From contig CAJNDS010000710.1 of the NCBI GenBank assembly GCA_905221605.1, positions 1 through 64,000 on the forward strand: a stretch of 64,000 nucleotides of DNA, given 5' to 3'. This document shows, piece after piece, positions 14,401 to 22,919 of this stretch. The position numbers and the translations under genes are program-made. The notes beneath the pieces are model-generated. The model ran no database searches, was not told the DNA's origin, and saw only the letters and a program-made list of their open reading frames with translations. Position 1 is the first letter of the stretch; every line of letters starts with the position of its first letter. Origin of the DNA: Symbiodinium natans (taxonomy: Eukaryota > Sar > Dinophyceae > Suessiales > Symbiodiniaceae).

Positions 14401-17400
14401 TCACGGACTTCTCGAGCTGCTTATGCTGCTTGAGCTGCAGCGCCAGCTCACCGGACCAAGCCTTCACGAAGGAATCGGTTGAAGCCAGCCCCTTGTACTC
14501 CCCCGTCTTGAAGCGGAGCTGCACATCCTCGGTGAGCAAGAGCCACTCCAGCTTCACGGACGTCAGGTCCTCCAGCCAAGGGATGGGGTAGATCTGCGCC
14601 AGCTGGACGTCGGACGCCGGCTCGAAGCGGAGGTTGTGATTGTCCACCCGGTGCAGGGGAACTGCGCCGACGTCCAGGTTCAGGAAAAGCTGGCCGTTGG
14701 ACACGGCGGTCTCCCACTTTTCCCACTCCGAGCCGGCAGATAGGCGGGCCTTCATCTGCTCTGCCGCGTAGGTCAGGTGCAGCAGGGGAAGCGCTTCCAC
14801 GCCGAAGCGGACGGAGGGCTTTGTCACCAGGAACTCGATGGCGCAGTCTGCGAAGCTCAGCGAAAAGCCGGCCTTGTCCATGGAAAAGTCGCTGTGCAGC
14901 AGCTTGGTGGCCAAGGTGTCTGCAAACAAGCCGGACATCGCCCTGGTCCACTCTGAGCCGGGGGCCTGCAAGGGCACTCCATCCAGAAAGGGCGGGTAGA
15001 ATCCCGGTCGCTGGGACCATTGCTTCCACACTGCATAGGCACGGAGCTCAAGAAAGACCCGCAGCTCCAAGCTCACCAGGTCTGCTTGAGAAGTGGCCAG
15101 GCTCAGGTCGCGCCGAAAACCCGCCACGTCAAAGTCCGGTCCTGCGGACGCATAGCTCTCAAGGGCCTCCTGCACTGGCGCGACCTTCTGCATCTGGCTG
15201 AGGCACGTGGCGGCACTGGCATCCGCCACCCAGGACATGCCAGACACCAAGGAGCAGAGGTCATGACAGCTGCTGGAGCAGCCTGGCTGATGCGGGGCGT
15301 TCAGTTGACATCCGCAAGGTGATTGGCAGTCCATCGGAGCAGAGTCCGTGGTGGCCATCTCGGCAAGGTCCAGCAGCCGTTGCAACGAGAGGCTGGCATT
15401 CTGGCCAAGCCGCCGCGCACGTCGCGCAGGACTTGGCGCCTCGAAATGCTGGAACGTGTAGATGTCCTCTGGTTTCGCCCGCTTGGCCTTCGGCTCCTTC
15501 GGCACCTTCTCCTCGCACCGCATCCGGCCCTGACGAACTTGGCACGCTCCCTCCGGCGCGCTGGTGGATGTGATGGAGGGCTTGGACAGGGGCCTCACGA
15601 CTTTGGCCTCACGGAGCCGCCTTTCCGCGGACCCGGAAGAGCCAAAAGTACCCTCCAGCAGCACCAGGCTCTGTTTGGAGATGCTCGGGGCCGCCCAGAG
15701 TCCTGAGAACCAGCTGTATTTCGTCTGAACCAAAGCCACCCTGCAGCCACTGCAGACTCGGCCCTTGAGCTCGAAGTCAGTGCTGGAACGCGCGCCGCTC
15801 TTGTCCAGGCGGCCGTACACGAAGCCCCCTTGCGATGTGACCACGCGCATGTTCAGGGGCACGTTGCTGGCTTCCGGCGTCCTGATGCGAAGCTGTGCAA
15901 TCAACCCGAGAGGGAATCCAGGCAAGGTGGAAGCAGTTGGGAAATCCGCATCCACGTCGACTTGTATCTGGCCCAGGTTGGCCTTGCCCTGAATCTCGAC
16001 AACGGTCTCTCCGTTGCAGGCACAGGCTTGCAAGAGAAGTCCCGAAAGGTCGGCATGAAAGCATGTGGAGTTGGAACAAGGGGCGTGGTCCGCATGGCGG
16101 GGAAGGGCACCAGGAGCACCCCACCAGTCATCGCCCAGCCTTGGGTGAAAAGTGCCATCGTCCCCTAAACCGAAGTCTCGCGGGTCCTCCGTCGGGGAAG
16201 AGCACCGGAACCCCAGCAAGTCGCCCACCTCGGCAGAAGCCTCTATGCGCCAGTTGTCAAGAACCTCCGGCGGACTGTATCTCCTCTCCCCGTCAGCTGT
16301 GTACAAGACCTTCGGCATGCCTGTCTCCACATCCAAGCCAAGCGATCCCGAATGATGTGAGTCATGTGAGTCCTGTGAGTCCTGTGAGTCGTGCGAGATG
16401 TCGTGCGAGTAGTTCAGCATCGCAAGGAGGAAGCCGGGTGTGACCACGTAGCTGTGCAACCTTTTGGGCCACACGTCCGTCAACTTCGAAACGGTGCAGT
16501 GCCGCGCGGCACCATCGTGGATCTCGTACATGATGGTCTCCTGCCTGTCGTAGTTCAGCAGCGTGACGGACTGGCCGCGTGCATCCACAGAAGAGGAAAG
16601 AAGCATGTGACCCCGAACCCAGAAGGCGACGTTGTGCATGGATCGGCCTTCCAAGCGGGATCGGGTCATCAACGACAAAGTGGGCCTTGGCACCTCCAAG
16701 ATGGACGAGTTTGGAGAAACGGAGGTCGGGGAGAAAGGCGAAGAATTCGTGGCGTCGGCGTCCTGGGGCCCAGGGACGTCCTGGCACGTAGGCGTCGTCA
16801 GGGTGTAGAGGCCGACGATCGTCCAGCGCGGATCATTCAAAGATATCTGGGTCGGAGCCAGGCCCCGGTCGTCCAACGCCTTCGGCATGTTAAGCCGCTT
16901 TCCAATAGCAGGGTCCCCCGTCTAGTGACTAGAGTGTAACCCCAAACCCGCCCCTCTCCGTGCCCCAACCTCAACCTCCAAGGACCTCCGAACGGGACTC
17001 GCTGCTACAGTATAACCAGTATACAACGTACAACAGCATATAGCTCCGAGAGGCCTCCAGATGGCCAACAAGCGCCTCATCGAAGTAGGCCGCGCCGCCG
17101 TCCAGAATGATGGTGCCACTGTTCTGCAGCTCCAGGCGGACGAGCCAGCCAGCGGTGGAGATCCACGAGACGTTTGCCAGCAGCTTGGCGCTGCCAACAC
17201 CAAAGAAGGCCTTCTGATCCATGCAGGTGATCTCAACGGAGGTCCATGACTGCAAGGATTCTTCCGAGAAGGCACATCCGCTGGAGATCTTCTTGCGCTG
17301 GACATTCACACCCACCCTCACAATGTCGAAAGGCGACGGGCCGTTGTCACTGTGATCCGCGTCGCTCTGACGTGACAGGAGCATGCCATCCACCAGTTCG

Positions 17401-17966
17401 AAGTCCGAGCTCGCAGTCCTGATTGGGAGGCCCGTGTCCCTCTGGCGCAATACGGGGTCATCTTCACTGGCTCTGATTGGGAAAAAATACTCGAAGCCCA
17501 CGGCGAAGATGCCACCCACACCACCCAGGAAGATCAACAGCAAGCTGAAGATGAGCGCAAGGATGCGCTTCTGGAGAACCCTCACTTGCGTGTGCTTGTC
17601 CTTGTAGTAGCTGGCAATCTTAATGACCTCAGACATCTCAAAGCGACCGTCGCCCGTCTCGTCCCATTTGACGAGCAAGTCCAAGAGCTCCTGGTCAATG
17701 TGCTGCAGCTTCATGGACTTCACCCGCTCGGCCTCCTCATGCTGGCCCTGGCTCCTCAAGGTCTGGTACAGCGTGAAGCGGGAATCCACGTTCGACACAG
17801 CAGACACAAAAGACGATGCCCGGCCCAAGCTGGCAAAGGTGGTTCGCTTTTGACTCACTGACTCACGGGAATCATCGTCTTCATCGCGGGATTGAGCTCC
17901 TTGAGCTTCGTGAGCTTCAGCCTGCGCGGTGAAGCCAGGATCCGGGCTTTCCGGAGTCGCGGCCAT
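1..17966 (-). CDS. Gene A: giant single-pass membrane protein with EF-hand and helical repeats (partial)
   Basis: A many-exon gene read from 17966 down to the left edge and still open there. Summed exons give roughly 4,500 residues. Order in the protein: charged N-terminal tail, one EF-hand, one membrane span, a long acidic/cysteine-containing ectodomain, a Gly-Asp-Ser repeat, then tandem helical repeats, then more beta-rich sequence towards the left edge. With the EF-hand before the span and many N-x-S/T sites after it, a type II topology (large C-terminal part outside) is inferred. No part after the EF-hand matches a family I recognise. Exons are joined here by reading frame, lack of intervening start signals and repeat continuity, so a split into two genes cannot be excluded. 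The individual segments are listed separately. Confidence 0.7.
141..2310 (-). CDS. Gene A exons 24-30: 3' exons, open at left edge
   Basis: Open segments at about 2310-1990 (DFSVKAAGCAEVLLPRL, RWSALAHVDARFRDDSIL), 1865-1650 (TIDLPALAVTVEIPKIGDAY), 1600-1350 (EGQLDLERFLPGQSM, MGSTTVSVADIAELNLTISG), 1195-1025 (LQLAGSMEISKPLIEGFG), 975-835 (GSFIVGVEGRLGEVAFRG), 590-515 and 440-141 (SELALQLPMQVLRGSALDEV). The beta-rich segments with 'VGVEGRLGEV' and 'AEVEGQLDLE' look like repeats of one strand pattern. The last segment is helical again and resembles the earlier units, so the gene continues beyond the window. Confidence 0.5.
2354..2428. repeat. (GA)n microsatellite
   Basis: About 75 bases of GA repeat with two GAGC interruptions, lying in an intron of gene A between the exon ending near 2480 and the one starting near 2310. 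Confidence 0.95.
2480..3640 (-). CDS. Gene A exons 19-23: short exons of the membrane-distal region
   Basis: Open segments at about 3640-3425 (PIEATIPALDIDVSMRMSYD), 3377-3262 (PLEVRSFLDTSTGEIDMKAS), 3195-3148 (ends YPESFK before donor GTAAGC), 3000-2810 (ASLETTFGDIHACVSLDTRL, then SASAYLIYSG) and 2560-2480 (GQIFAAGRAGGTWQLP). They are beta-strand rich. The clear GT donor after AAG at 3148 supports real splicing. A G15 run at about 2714-2728 lies in an intron. No domain is recognised. Confidence 0.5.
3670..4617 (-). CDS. Gene A exon 18 (second of the near-identical pair) and following exon
   Basis: 4617-4008 starts after CAG and is the twin of 8926-8317. Translation stays open to about 3670, but 4007-3912 reads as low-quality basic sequence and begins GCCCGG after CTGCAG, so a short GC-AG intron there is possible; the frame of that junction was not solved. 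The part from about 3911 (SDTGSADSAPSWSYFPLCVS) is beta-rich and unlike the helical repeats, so the protein changes character here. Confidence 0.65.
4008..4620. repeat. Exon-limited direct repeat, copy 2
   Basis: 613 bases matching 8317-8929 with no net gap and three differences noticed (G/C near 4114, C/T near 4290, A/G near 4318). Similarity stops at the acceptor CAG on one side. On the other side it ends about nine bases past the probable donor, after a two-base change. Confidence 0.92.
4690..4835 (-). CDS. Gene A exon 17: short helical exon
   Basis: About 48 residues (TASERTLKLEIDVAFARDLF, then SSSRAADMIAPLVRTLAID). It keeps the 'MIAPLVRTL' ending typical of the repeats. An ATG begins the open stretch but internal use is expected. 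Boundaries approximate. Confidence 0.5.
5040..5985 (-). CDS. Gene A exon 16: helical repeats, paralogue of exon 7
   Basis: About 315 residues. The first 110 pair with the exon at 10655-9725. A four-copy Gly-Ala-Ala linker (coded by GCCCGCGGC repeats at 5488-5530) separates two repeat units. The second half carries LVESVSTLDAASLREAVDR and ends near 5040. As elsewhere, units alternate helix, Gly-turn, helix, Leu-Gly. Confidence 0.7.
6105..6953 (-). CDS. Gene A exons 12-15: cluster of four short exons
   Basis: Four open segments at about 6953-6811 (starts after CCCCAG; LSGEITGALLEDFGRQLLD), 6640-6510 (LGVSPLDVVYPSLLSKL), 6475-6320 (VAKKLLQADLGVLVDSLGSF) and 6210-6105 (DLVQPMVRCQLLRTFCMD). Together they reproduce the layout coded by the single exon at 11395-10750, including the LVQPMVRC landmark, so introns differ between the two duplicated blocks. 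Individual limits are approximate. Confidence 0.5.
7045..8035 (-). CDS. Gene A exon 11: helical repeats (second block)
   Basis: About 330 residues with four or more repeats of roughly 75-80 residues. The repeat core reads L-x-P-x-L-x(3)-[ML]-L-R-x-G, followed by a spacer, then L-x(2)-L-x(2)-G-x-[VF]-[SD]-[LA]. Examples are VIAPALHSFLLRLGAEP, LIAPTISSFMLRAGVEP and MLKSMLRTLMLRLGVSRP. These give the clearest view of the repeat consensus. Its first part pairs with the exon at 12312-11740. Ends near a GC-rich stretch at 7040. Confidence 0.75.
8317..8929 (-). CDS. Gene A exon 10: helical exon, first of a near-identical pair
   Basis: Starts after acceptor CAG (8929-8927) and encodes about 203 residues: two to three helical units including LDEKVFLTRSVECLLQELGA and SPAAREALAGQELLLAEALQ. 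It is the 99.5% identical twin of 4620-4008 (offset 4309, no net gap, three substitutions seen by eye in 613 bases). The flanking introns are unrelated. At its 3' edge the twin ends in CTGCAG while this copy ends in CTGCGC, so donor use may differ. Confidence 0.75.
8317..8929. repeat. Exon-limited direct repeat, copy 1
   Basis: Partner of 4008-4620; see that entry. Both copies lie in the same orientation within one gene, 4,309 bases apart. Confidence 0.92.
9013..9110 (-). CDS. Gene A exon 9: short exon
   Basis: About 32 residues reading LPTQESMATTLLAQLFRGF and following basic residues. Open and helical in the same style as its neighbours. Boundaries are not resolved and it is supported only by frame and composition. 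Confidence 0.4.
9310..9690 (-). CDS. Gene A exon 8: helical segment
   Basis: About 127 residues. It contains a helical unit (ILERFFVGFFNISGEAF), an LQxFL segment after a Gln-Pro, and a Trp-rich stretch (LWEPSLRWLQGELDLDWARA). It resembles the other units in the pattern 'IVQPALQGFL' but is more aromatic. Ends near a possible donor at about 9305. Confidence 0.6.
9725..10655 (-). CDS. Gene A exon 7: helical repeats, paralogue of exon at 5985-5040
   Basis: About 310 residues. It aligns with the exon at 5985-5040: GNMDVGKMGQLLQQLGLASS matches GTFDLTVLSGLLEQLGLVED, LARCVLRGLGASSSAVSAV matches LQCALKELGANPLAVNTL, and WEAIMVGTPYAP matches WEGVAQGTPLAG. This supports an internal tandem duplication of a multi-exon block. 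The Leu/Ala-rich helices suggest an all-alpha solenoid or bundle. Exon edges are approximate. Confidence 0.7.
10750..11395 (-). CDS. Gene A exon 6: helical repeats
   Basis: About 215 residues. At least three helical units with a recurrent ending: hydrophobic helix, then LxP, then a helix carrying cysteine (VLQPFCRQSF, MLKPVLTQKL, LVQPMVRCVLM). The last, LVQPMVRC, recurs almost unchanged near 6190 (LVQPMVRCQLL), tying this exon to the small-exon cluster of the second block. Function unknown. Confidence 0.7.
11448..11590. repeat. (ACGCCCTT)n intronic minisatellite
   Basis: About 16 copies of an 8-9 base unit, TTACGCCC, with CACGCCC and TACACCC variants, in the intron between gene A exons 5 and 6. 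Confidence 0.95.
11740..12312 (-). CDS. Gene A exon 5: helical repeat block (first copy)
   Basis: About 190 residues of amphipathic helices with the pattern GxxSxxxLxxLxxxxG...LxxPxxxxxLxxxG. It aligns by eye along its whole length with the exon at 8035-7045 (shared landmarks: LGLSLTEDILQPA versus MGISLAEDLVKPA, ALIAP followed by a helix, and LIKAIAGLDAANILDALERLG versus LVKSMAGVEAGDVMDALARIC). This marks the start of the first of two duplicated blocks. The likely donor is GC after CGAGAG near 11737. Confidence 0.7.
12465..13480 (-). CDS. Gene A exon 4 with (Asp-Ser-Gly) repeat
   Basis: About 335 residues. It opens with a beta-rich stretch (LTLKLIVDWATGVYFPMLG), carries a basic/acidic helical part (KHVEIRGLRHLRRRLFEERAEERR) at about 12830-12920, then six or seven repeats of Asp-Ser-Gly coded by GAGTCGCCC repeats at 12735-12800, then an acidic segment ending in a hydrophobic helix. 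The helical repeats of the next exons begin after it. Family unknown. The start follows a TC-rich intron end near 13485. Confidence 0.65.
12735..12800 (-). repeat. 9-bp coding minisatellite (GAGTCGCCC)n
   Basis: Seven or so perfect copies of a 9-base unit inside exon 4 of gene A. The minus strand reads Gly-Asp-Ser in frame, so copy-number change would keep the frame and only lengthen a flexible linker. Confidence 0.9.
13483..13520. repeat. Short TC-rich microsatellite
   Basis: CTCTCTCT-type tract just upstream (in gene direction) of gene A exon 4; on the minus strand it is purine-rich (GAGAGA), so it is not a normal pyrimidine tract. Confidence 0.7.
13625..13890 (-). CDS. Gene A exon 3
   Basis: Begins right after the clear acceptor TTTTTCCCAG (AG at 13892-13891), in phase 0 with Val-Glu-Arg. 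About 88 residues, mostly hydrophobic alternating with polar, containing a Pro-rich turn (LLPPIPETAARAFG). No domain recognised. The donor near 13625 is not resolved. The intron before it (13891 to about 14060) is AC/C-rich. Confidence 0.65.
14065..16921 (-). CDS. Gene A exon 2: large ectodomain exon, family unknown
   Basis: Open for about 950 codons. The start at 16921 follows an AG and joins exon 1 in phase 0. The sequence holds many N-x-S/T sites, a His-Asp-Ser rich stretch near 16350-16400 coded by a 9-base repeat (HDSQDSQDSHDSHH), and a cysteine cluster around 15220-15340 (C-x3-C-x-C ... C-x3-C-x3-C). The middle part carries dibasic stretches (RRARR, KEPKAKRAK) near 15420-15500 that could be processing sites; that is inference. 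The second half reads as alternating strand-like segments. I recognise no domain. The 3' limit is approximate. Confidence 0.7.
17055..17966 (-). CDS. Gene A exon 1: EF-hand and transmembrane segment
   Basis: Start chosen at the ATG at 17966-17964, just downstream of a pyrimidine-rich AG acceptor near 17992 (possible splice or trans-splice site); the frame is open further upstream. The tail (residues 1-60) is rich in Ser, Asp and Glu. Residues 102-113 form a full 12-residue EF-hand loop (D102, T104, D106, G107, F109, E113), so calcium binding is likely. Residues about 134-158 are a strongly hydrophobic membrane span. The rest (to about residue 304) lies beyond the membrane. The exon appears to end after codon GAG at 17055 with a GC donor, joining in phase 0 to the exon starting at 16921. 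Confidence 0.8.
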
Positions 17967-17969
17967 TTC

Positions 17970-19640
17970 GGTTTCCACGGGGACCTGTTCCTGGTGCGGA
18001 AGGAATAAAATGAAGGTACGTGCAAAATCACGTGCGCAGGTGCAACGGAGCGGTGTCAATGTCAATGTCAATGTCACTGCTTGCATCTGCTTGTGTATCT
18101 TGCATGCTGCATCTGACAAACAGCGACTCTCCTGTCTGAGCTGAAGGACCGTCGCGATTGCAATCGCGTCCTGGCATGGCATGGAATTCGCCTTGGCTTC
18201 CTGCCGAGAAGCGTCTGGAACAAGCAGACCCGGATCGGGCCTCCTTCCCCCTAACCCAACCCTGGCCCCCACACGAAATTTTGTGGCTGACCCCCCCCCC
18301 CCGGCCTGTGGGACCCCCAATCGCTTGGAGGAGCTGCAAACCGATGCTTTGGGGGGTCCCGCCTGTCGGTGGCTCCTAGAGGGGCCGCTCCAAAAACGTG
18401 CGAACTTGGCTGTTTTTCTTGCCCCTGCTACCGGTCTGGTACCTGCCACGCCCTGTTACCCCCCGAAAACCCTCCCCGCTTCCTCTTTCCTCCTTTCCTG
18501 TCCGTGGGCCGGCCCGGCTGCTGAGGCGGCGCGCGCAAGGGTTTACAATGAGGAGATCTTTCGAGACCTGCATAGCAACGATCAAAGCTGCTCATGCTCC
18601 GCAGTCCCACCTGTTGCGCCTGGCTCAGGCCAGCCGAGTCCGTAGGAGGGATCACCACATCCTGATCCCTTTCACCGCAAACACTGTCGACACTTCCGTC
18701 CTGAAGGACAGGGGTGCAGATGGGTGCCGGACAGCCAATGGTACTGTAGCAGGCCTCGTCGGCAGGCGGCTTTCCATCAATCGAAAAAACACCACCCTGC
18801 TCCCAAGCACCTGGGCAAGGCCACGGCAAAACATGGCAAAAAACATGGCAAAACCCACGCCGTTGCGCAAAAGTGTGCAGATTCTGCAGGACCGGCCCAG
18901 GCCTTCTGATGGCTTCGGCATCGTAGTCGGCATAGGACCCCAACACGAATGCAAGCCGACAGCAACGACAAACCTGACCCGAATGACCGGCAGTGAGCCC
19001 AAAGTGCTGCAGGACGAGATGCATCCTCACATGCGAATGAAGACGCACGGCATCTGCTGCAAGTGATCGACGGAGTCGCCAAAAAAACTCCCCGGTGTGC
19101 TGCCCCCCCCTACCCTGCCAGGTTATACCGGGAGGGGAGATACATGGAGGTCCACCGGGAGCTAGCGTGCCTCGCGACCTGGCACCGAAAGTTACGAAGC
19201 GCTTACAAAGCCACAAGAAGCCCACAAGCCAAGTCCCTCTTTGTCTCGAAACTGATCGTGCAAGTCGTGCACGGCACCGCCTCTTTTGGAGGGCGCGCAG
19301 ATATGATTCGCAGCCGTCAAGGTCACGAGCCATCTCATGCGCCGAGGGAGGGGACAGGATGCACCTCCAGCTTGCGCAAACTGAAAGGCCTTCGTGTAGA
19401 AACTAGAAACCGTGTAGAAAGGACCCACCGCCATCTCGAAGGGACCCACCGCCATCTCGAAGAGTGTGCAGAATCAAAAATGTTTCAAATCTCCCCTGAG
19501 CATTTAGGCATCTGCTTTAAGTCAAAGAGAGTCTTCTCAAACTCTGCTCAAGTGCAGTATGGCACATCATACCACAACATGCAGAATCGGGAGGTGAACC
19601 TTTCCGTGCATCTTTTGGCTGAGCTCACAACTTATGTCTG
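17970..19640. other. Region upstream of gene A, no firm gene
   Basis: Contains a pyrimidine-rich AG acceptor near 17992, a short TCAATG repeat (18053-18074), a C13 run (18291-18303) and an open minus-strand frame over 18428-19333. Part of that frame (about 18870-18640, VFSIDGKPPADEACYST) has coding-like composition with several cysteines. The rest is basic and low-complexity. A 5' exon of gene A or an untranslated leader is possible but not shown. Confidence 0.4.
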
Positions 19641-19779
19641 ACTCACTGGCTACAGCATGACGTGTCTGAGAAGTAGCGTCCTGAAACCTCCCAAAGAGCA
19701 TCACGGCCAGTTCTCAGCCCTGACTGTAGCTTACAAGAGCCTTCACGACAGCCAGCGGAAGGCGAAAAGAAGGTCTCAA

Positions 19780-19862
19780 CAGCCCCCCCCCCCCCCCCAA
19801 CCGGCCTCTGAAAGAAGGCATCTTCTGCGAGACAGCGCGGAATGCGCGCGCGCGCGCGCGCC
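19780..19862. repeat. C-run and (CG)n tract
   Basis: A run of about 14 C at 19786-19799 and a GC alternating tract at about 19845-19862 (GCGCGCGCGCGCGCGCGC), which could adopt Z-form DNA. No gene nearby. Confidence 0.85.
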
Positions 19863-19929
19863 GGACCCCCAGCTGCAGAGCCGCGGGCGCCAGCATGTCC
19901 ACGGTGCTTCGCAAAAACGTGCCACGGGC

Positions 19930-21790
19930 TGTCTGATCACTGGCATGTTCTGGCATCATGCTTTTTGTTCACTGGCGATCTCGTTCCATATGTAGGCTTC
20001 GGTAAACAAATCTTGAAGGCTATCAAGCGGGGGCGAACCCCACAGAACCAAGCAATCCCACAAGTGCTTGCTGGAGAGCAGCTTTGCATGCAGGAGAGCA
20101 GCGTGAAATTCTTGAGTTGTCCCCGTCCTGTCTGTTTGACATGCTCATGCTCATATATTCTCATCTCATATCGTAGCACTCCCCATTCCTGCGCACTGTG
20201 GCGGAGCCCGGCCTCCAACGGCTTTTGTGTGGGGCCGGGCGAAAACACGAAATCGGGGGCACGATGCTGCCGCCCTTGTTGCTGCACAGCAGCCTTAAAC
20301 TCTTGAGCCATCCACGTCCTGTCTGTCACACATGCTCACGCTCTCATAGATCACACTCTCATGTCATACCGTAGCACTCCCCATTCCTGCGCACTGTCAG
20401 CCATGTGCCGGTGAACCCCCGTGGCGGACCCCGGCCTCCAACGCTTTTGTGTGGGGCCGGGGGTACAATGTTGCCAGGGGCGGTCTGAGGCAAGGCCCGC
20501 GCAAAGCTCCTCAGGTATGGACCTGAATTGAGCAGAAGGGGGGGCGTCGTGTCAGACTCCAGCCTCGTTCAGGAAAGCCTCGAAACTAACATGACCGGGA
20601 GGGATGAATCTTGGCCATGCCGTGCGAGACGCAGCTACGGCACTGTCGTATGCTTCCAGCACGCTTTGACCCCTGCCCTGGATTTCAGTTCAGCCAGATT
20701 GATGACGACAACAACTGAAGCAGGAGCTTGTCAGTTGTGTGGAGTGATGGAAGCTCCGGACAGCCCTAGCCCTAGCCACGAATTCAAGATTGCTGCACCC
20801 TCGTTGGCACTTGGACGCACGTGGTATCTGAACCATTAAACAAGCGTCGGAAAAAGGAGCCGTTCTATCCAAATGCAAACCCACATCCCCGACTCGTCTC
20901 TAGCTGCGTGCCTGATTGGCAGAGGATGCATGGAAACGTGCACTTCCGGTGGGCTTCAAAACGGATCTCGGCTGGAGGGCATGCTCTGGGCTTGAATACT
21001 GCCCTACCATGTTCTGGCATCAGCTGTTGCTGATCTCGTTCCATACGAAGGCTTCGGTAGGCAAATCTTTGAGGGCTGTCAAACAAGGGCGGGCCCCACA
21101 GCCCCATTCCTGCGCACTGTCAGCCATGCCATGCCGGTACCCCTGTGGCGGACCCCGGCTCCCAACGGCTTTTCTGTGGGGCCGGGCGAAAACGTTGCCA
21201 GGGGGCCGGTCTGAGGCAAGGCCCGTGCAAAGCTCCTTAGGTCTGGCCCTGAATGGAGCAGAAGGCCTCCGACGCTTCTTTGTGGGGCCGGGCGAAAACG
21301 TTGCTAGGGGTCGGTGTGAGGTAAGCGAAAAGCTAAAAGCTCCTTAGGATGGCGAAGGCCTCCAACGTGTTTTGTGGGGCCGGGTGAAAGAAAACGTTGC
21401 CAAGGGCCGGTGGTTCTAGACTCTCCAGCCTCAGGCAAAGCCTCGAAACTAACGATGAACACATTGAACACTGTGAGACGCAGCTTCGGAACTGTCGAAT
21501 GCTTTCAGTACGCCCTGAATTTGTTGAAATCTTGTGTGGAGTGATGGAAGCTCCGGACAGCCCTAGCTCTAGCCACGAATTCAAGATTGCTGCACCCTCG
21601 TTGGCATTTGAACCATCACAAAAGCGGTGGAAAAAGGAGCCGTTCTATCCAAATGCAAGCCCACATCCCCGGCTCGTCTCTAGCGCGTACCCCCTTGGCA
21701 GAGGATGCATGGAAACGTGCACTTCCGGCGAGCTTCAAATGGATCTCGGTTGGAGGGCATGCTCTGGGCCTGAATACTGTGAAAGACTAG
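19930..21790. repeat. Composite non-coding tandem repeat of about 1 kb
   Basis: Several segments recur in order. 'CTCGTTCCATA' plus about 60 bases appears at 19980 and 21042. A 100-base motif with 'TGTGGGGCCGGGCGAAAA' appears at about 20225, 20450, 21175, 21280 and 21375. 'GGAAGCTCCGGACAGCCC' with its flanks appears at 20750 and 21547. 'AAAAGGAGCCGTTCTATCC' appears at 20851 and 21631. Overall spacing is about 1,065 or 880 bases depending on how many 100-base motifs lie between. No open frame is conserved between copies, so this is read as intergenic repeat DNA. Confidence 0.75.
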
Positions 21791-21799
21791 CTAGCAGTG

Positions 21800-22900
21800 T
21801 TGGTGAGTGACCCCCCCGATAGGTGCCATATAATACAGCACAGAAGGCATGATCCACATGCCATCTTGAGCCGCACAAAGGAAAGCAAAGACAAAACCAC
21901 GACGGCTAGTAACTCATGTGAGCTCCTCAATACAGTTGACACTTGAAGGAGCGCGTTTGCTCCGGCCGGCCGGACAGCCCCTGGTGGCCCCAACCCCAAA
22001 CTATCCCAAACTCACAGAAGAGACCGCATGAATCGTGGCTGGCGAAAACCGTTGCCAGAGGCTGTTTCCTTTACCGGCTGGCCGGCGTGTTGGACGCCAG
22101 CTCCTCCCTGTCCTGTACGACGAACTTGCATGAAGCACGCAAAAAAAAGCCCCGCAATAACAAGGTGAGGCCAAACAAAGGTCAGCACGGAAACTTCAAC
22201 GCGATCAGGTTCCTGGACTAGGGAACCGTTTGGCAGCCGGCAGCAGCTGCGACTAAGTACAATGGCTGGCCATTCAGGTGAGTCAAAGAGCAACTTGCTT
22301 CGAGTGAGCAAGAACAGCTCTGCAAGCTGCAGCTACAGCTTGCTACAGACATTTGGCTGCACGCCATACATCTGCAAGATCTGCAAGCGTGAGGAAATGC
22401 ATGCCACCGGTTCACAAGCACCACGCCAGTGGCAAAACACCGTTCAAGGGGCTCTCTTGCTTGCCACTCGGTGGATTTTGATACATGCTTGGAGTCTTGG
22501 AACTCGGAGTGCCTGCACAACCATCCAGCGATTTCTTGCCAACCGCTGTCCCATAGGACAAACTCTGTGCCTTTTTGACCAAAAGCAAAGCTTCAGTCAA
22601 AAGGACAGGGCACCAGAACAACTTGCTGCCAGCCACAAGCATTCTTCTGCAATGCTCGTTACTGAATGAACTAGTTGACCAGGCTTGGCCCAGAACTTGA
22701 ATCTCGAAAGAACTGACGCCGCATACAAGTTGCTCACCTCATCATGAGGCCGCTGGCATTCGTAAAAACAGGTATGGTTCGCATTGCTGAAAGATGTGCG
22801 TTTTCCAGCTGGACTCTGGGTTCCAACGTAGAAGTGCGGTCTGGTCCTGGGCCTACATCTCTAGAAGATCGTCCTCCGAATGCCGCCGATCTGCACACAA
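21800..22900. other. Intergenic, nothing supported
   Basis: Only short unrelated open frames on both strands. No repeat array, RNA gene or splice-linked exon seen. Confidence 0.5.
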
Positions 22901-22919
22901 CTTCATGACCTTAGTTAGC

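Noticed and set aside
18428-19333. 301-codon minus-strand frame upstream of gene A.
   Set aside because: Most of it is basic, low-complexity translation of GC-rich DNA. Only a 75-residue part looks coding, and no splice sites or family support it, so it is mentioned only as a region.
20290-20320. Possible relic of the dinoflagellate spliced leader (CTTGAGCCA) near 20303.
   Set aside because: Only nine bases match the reverse complement of the leader; expected by chance in a window of this size.
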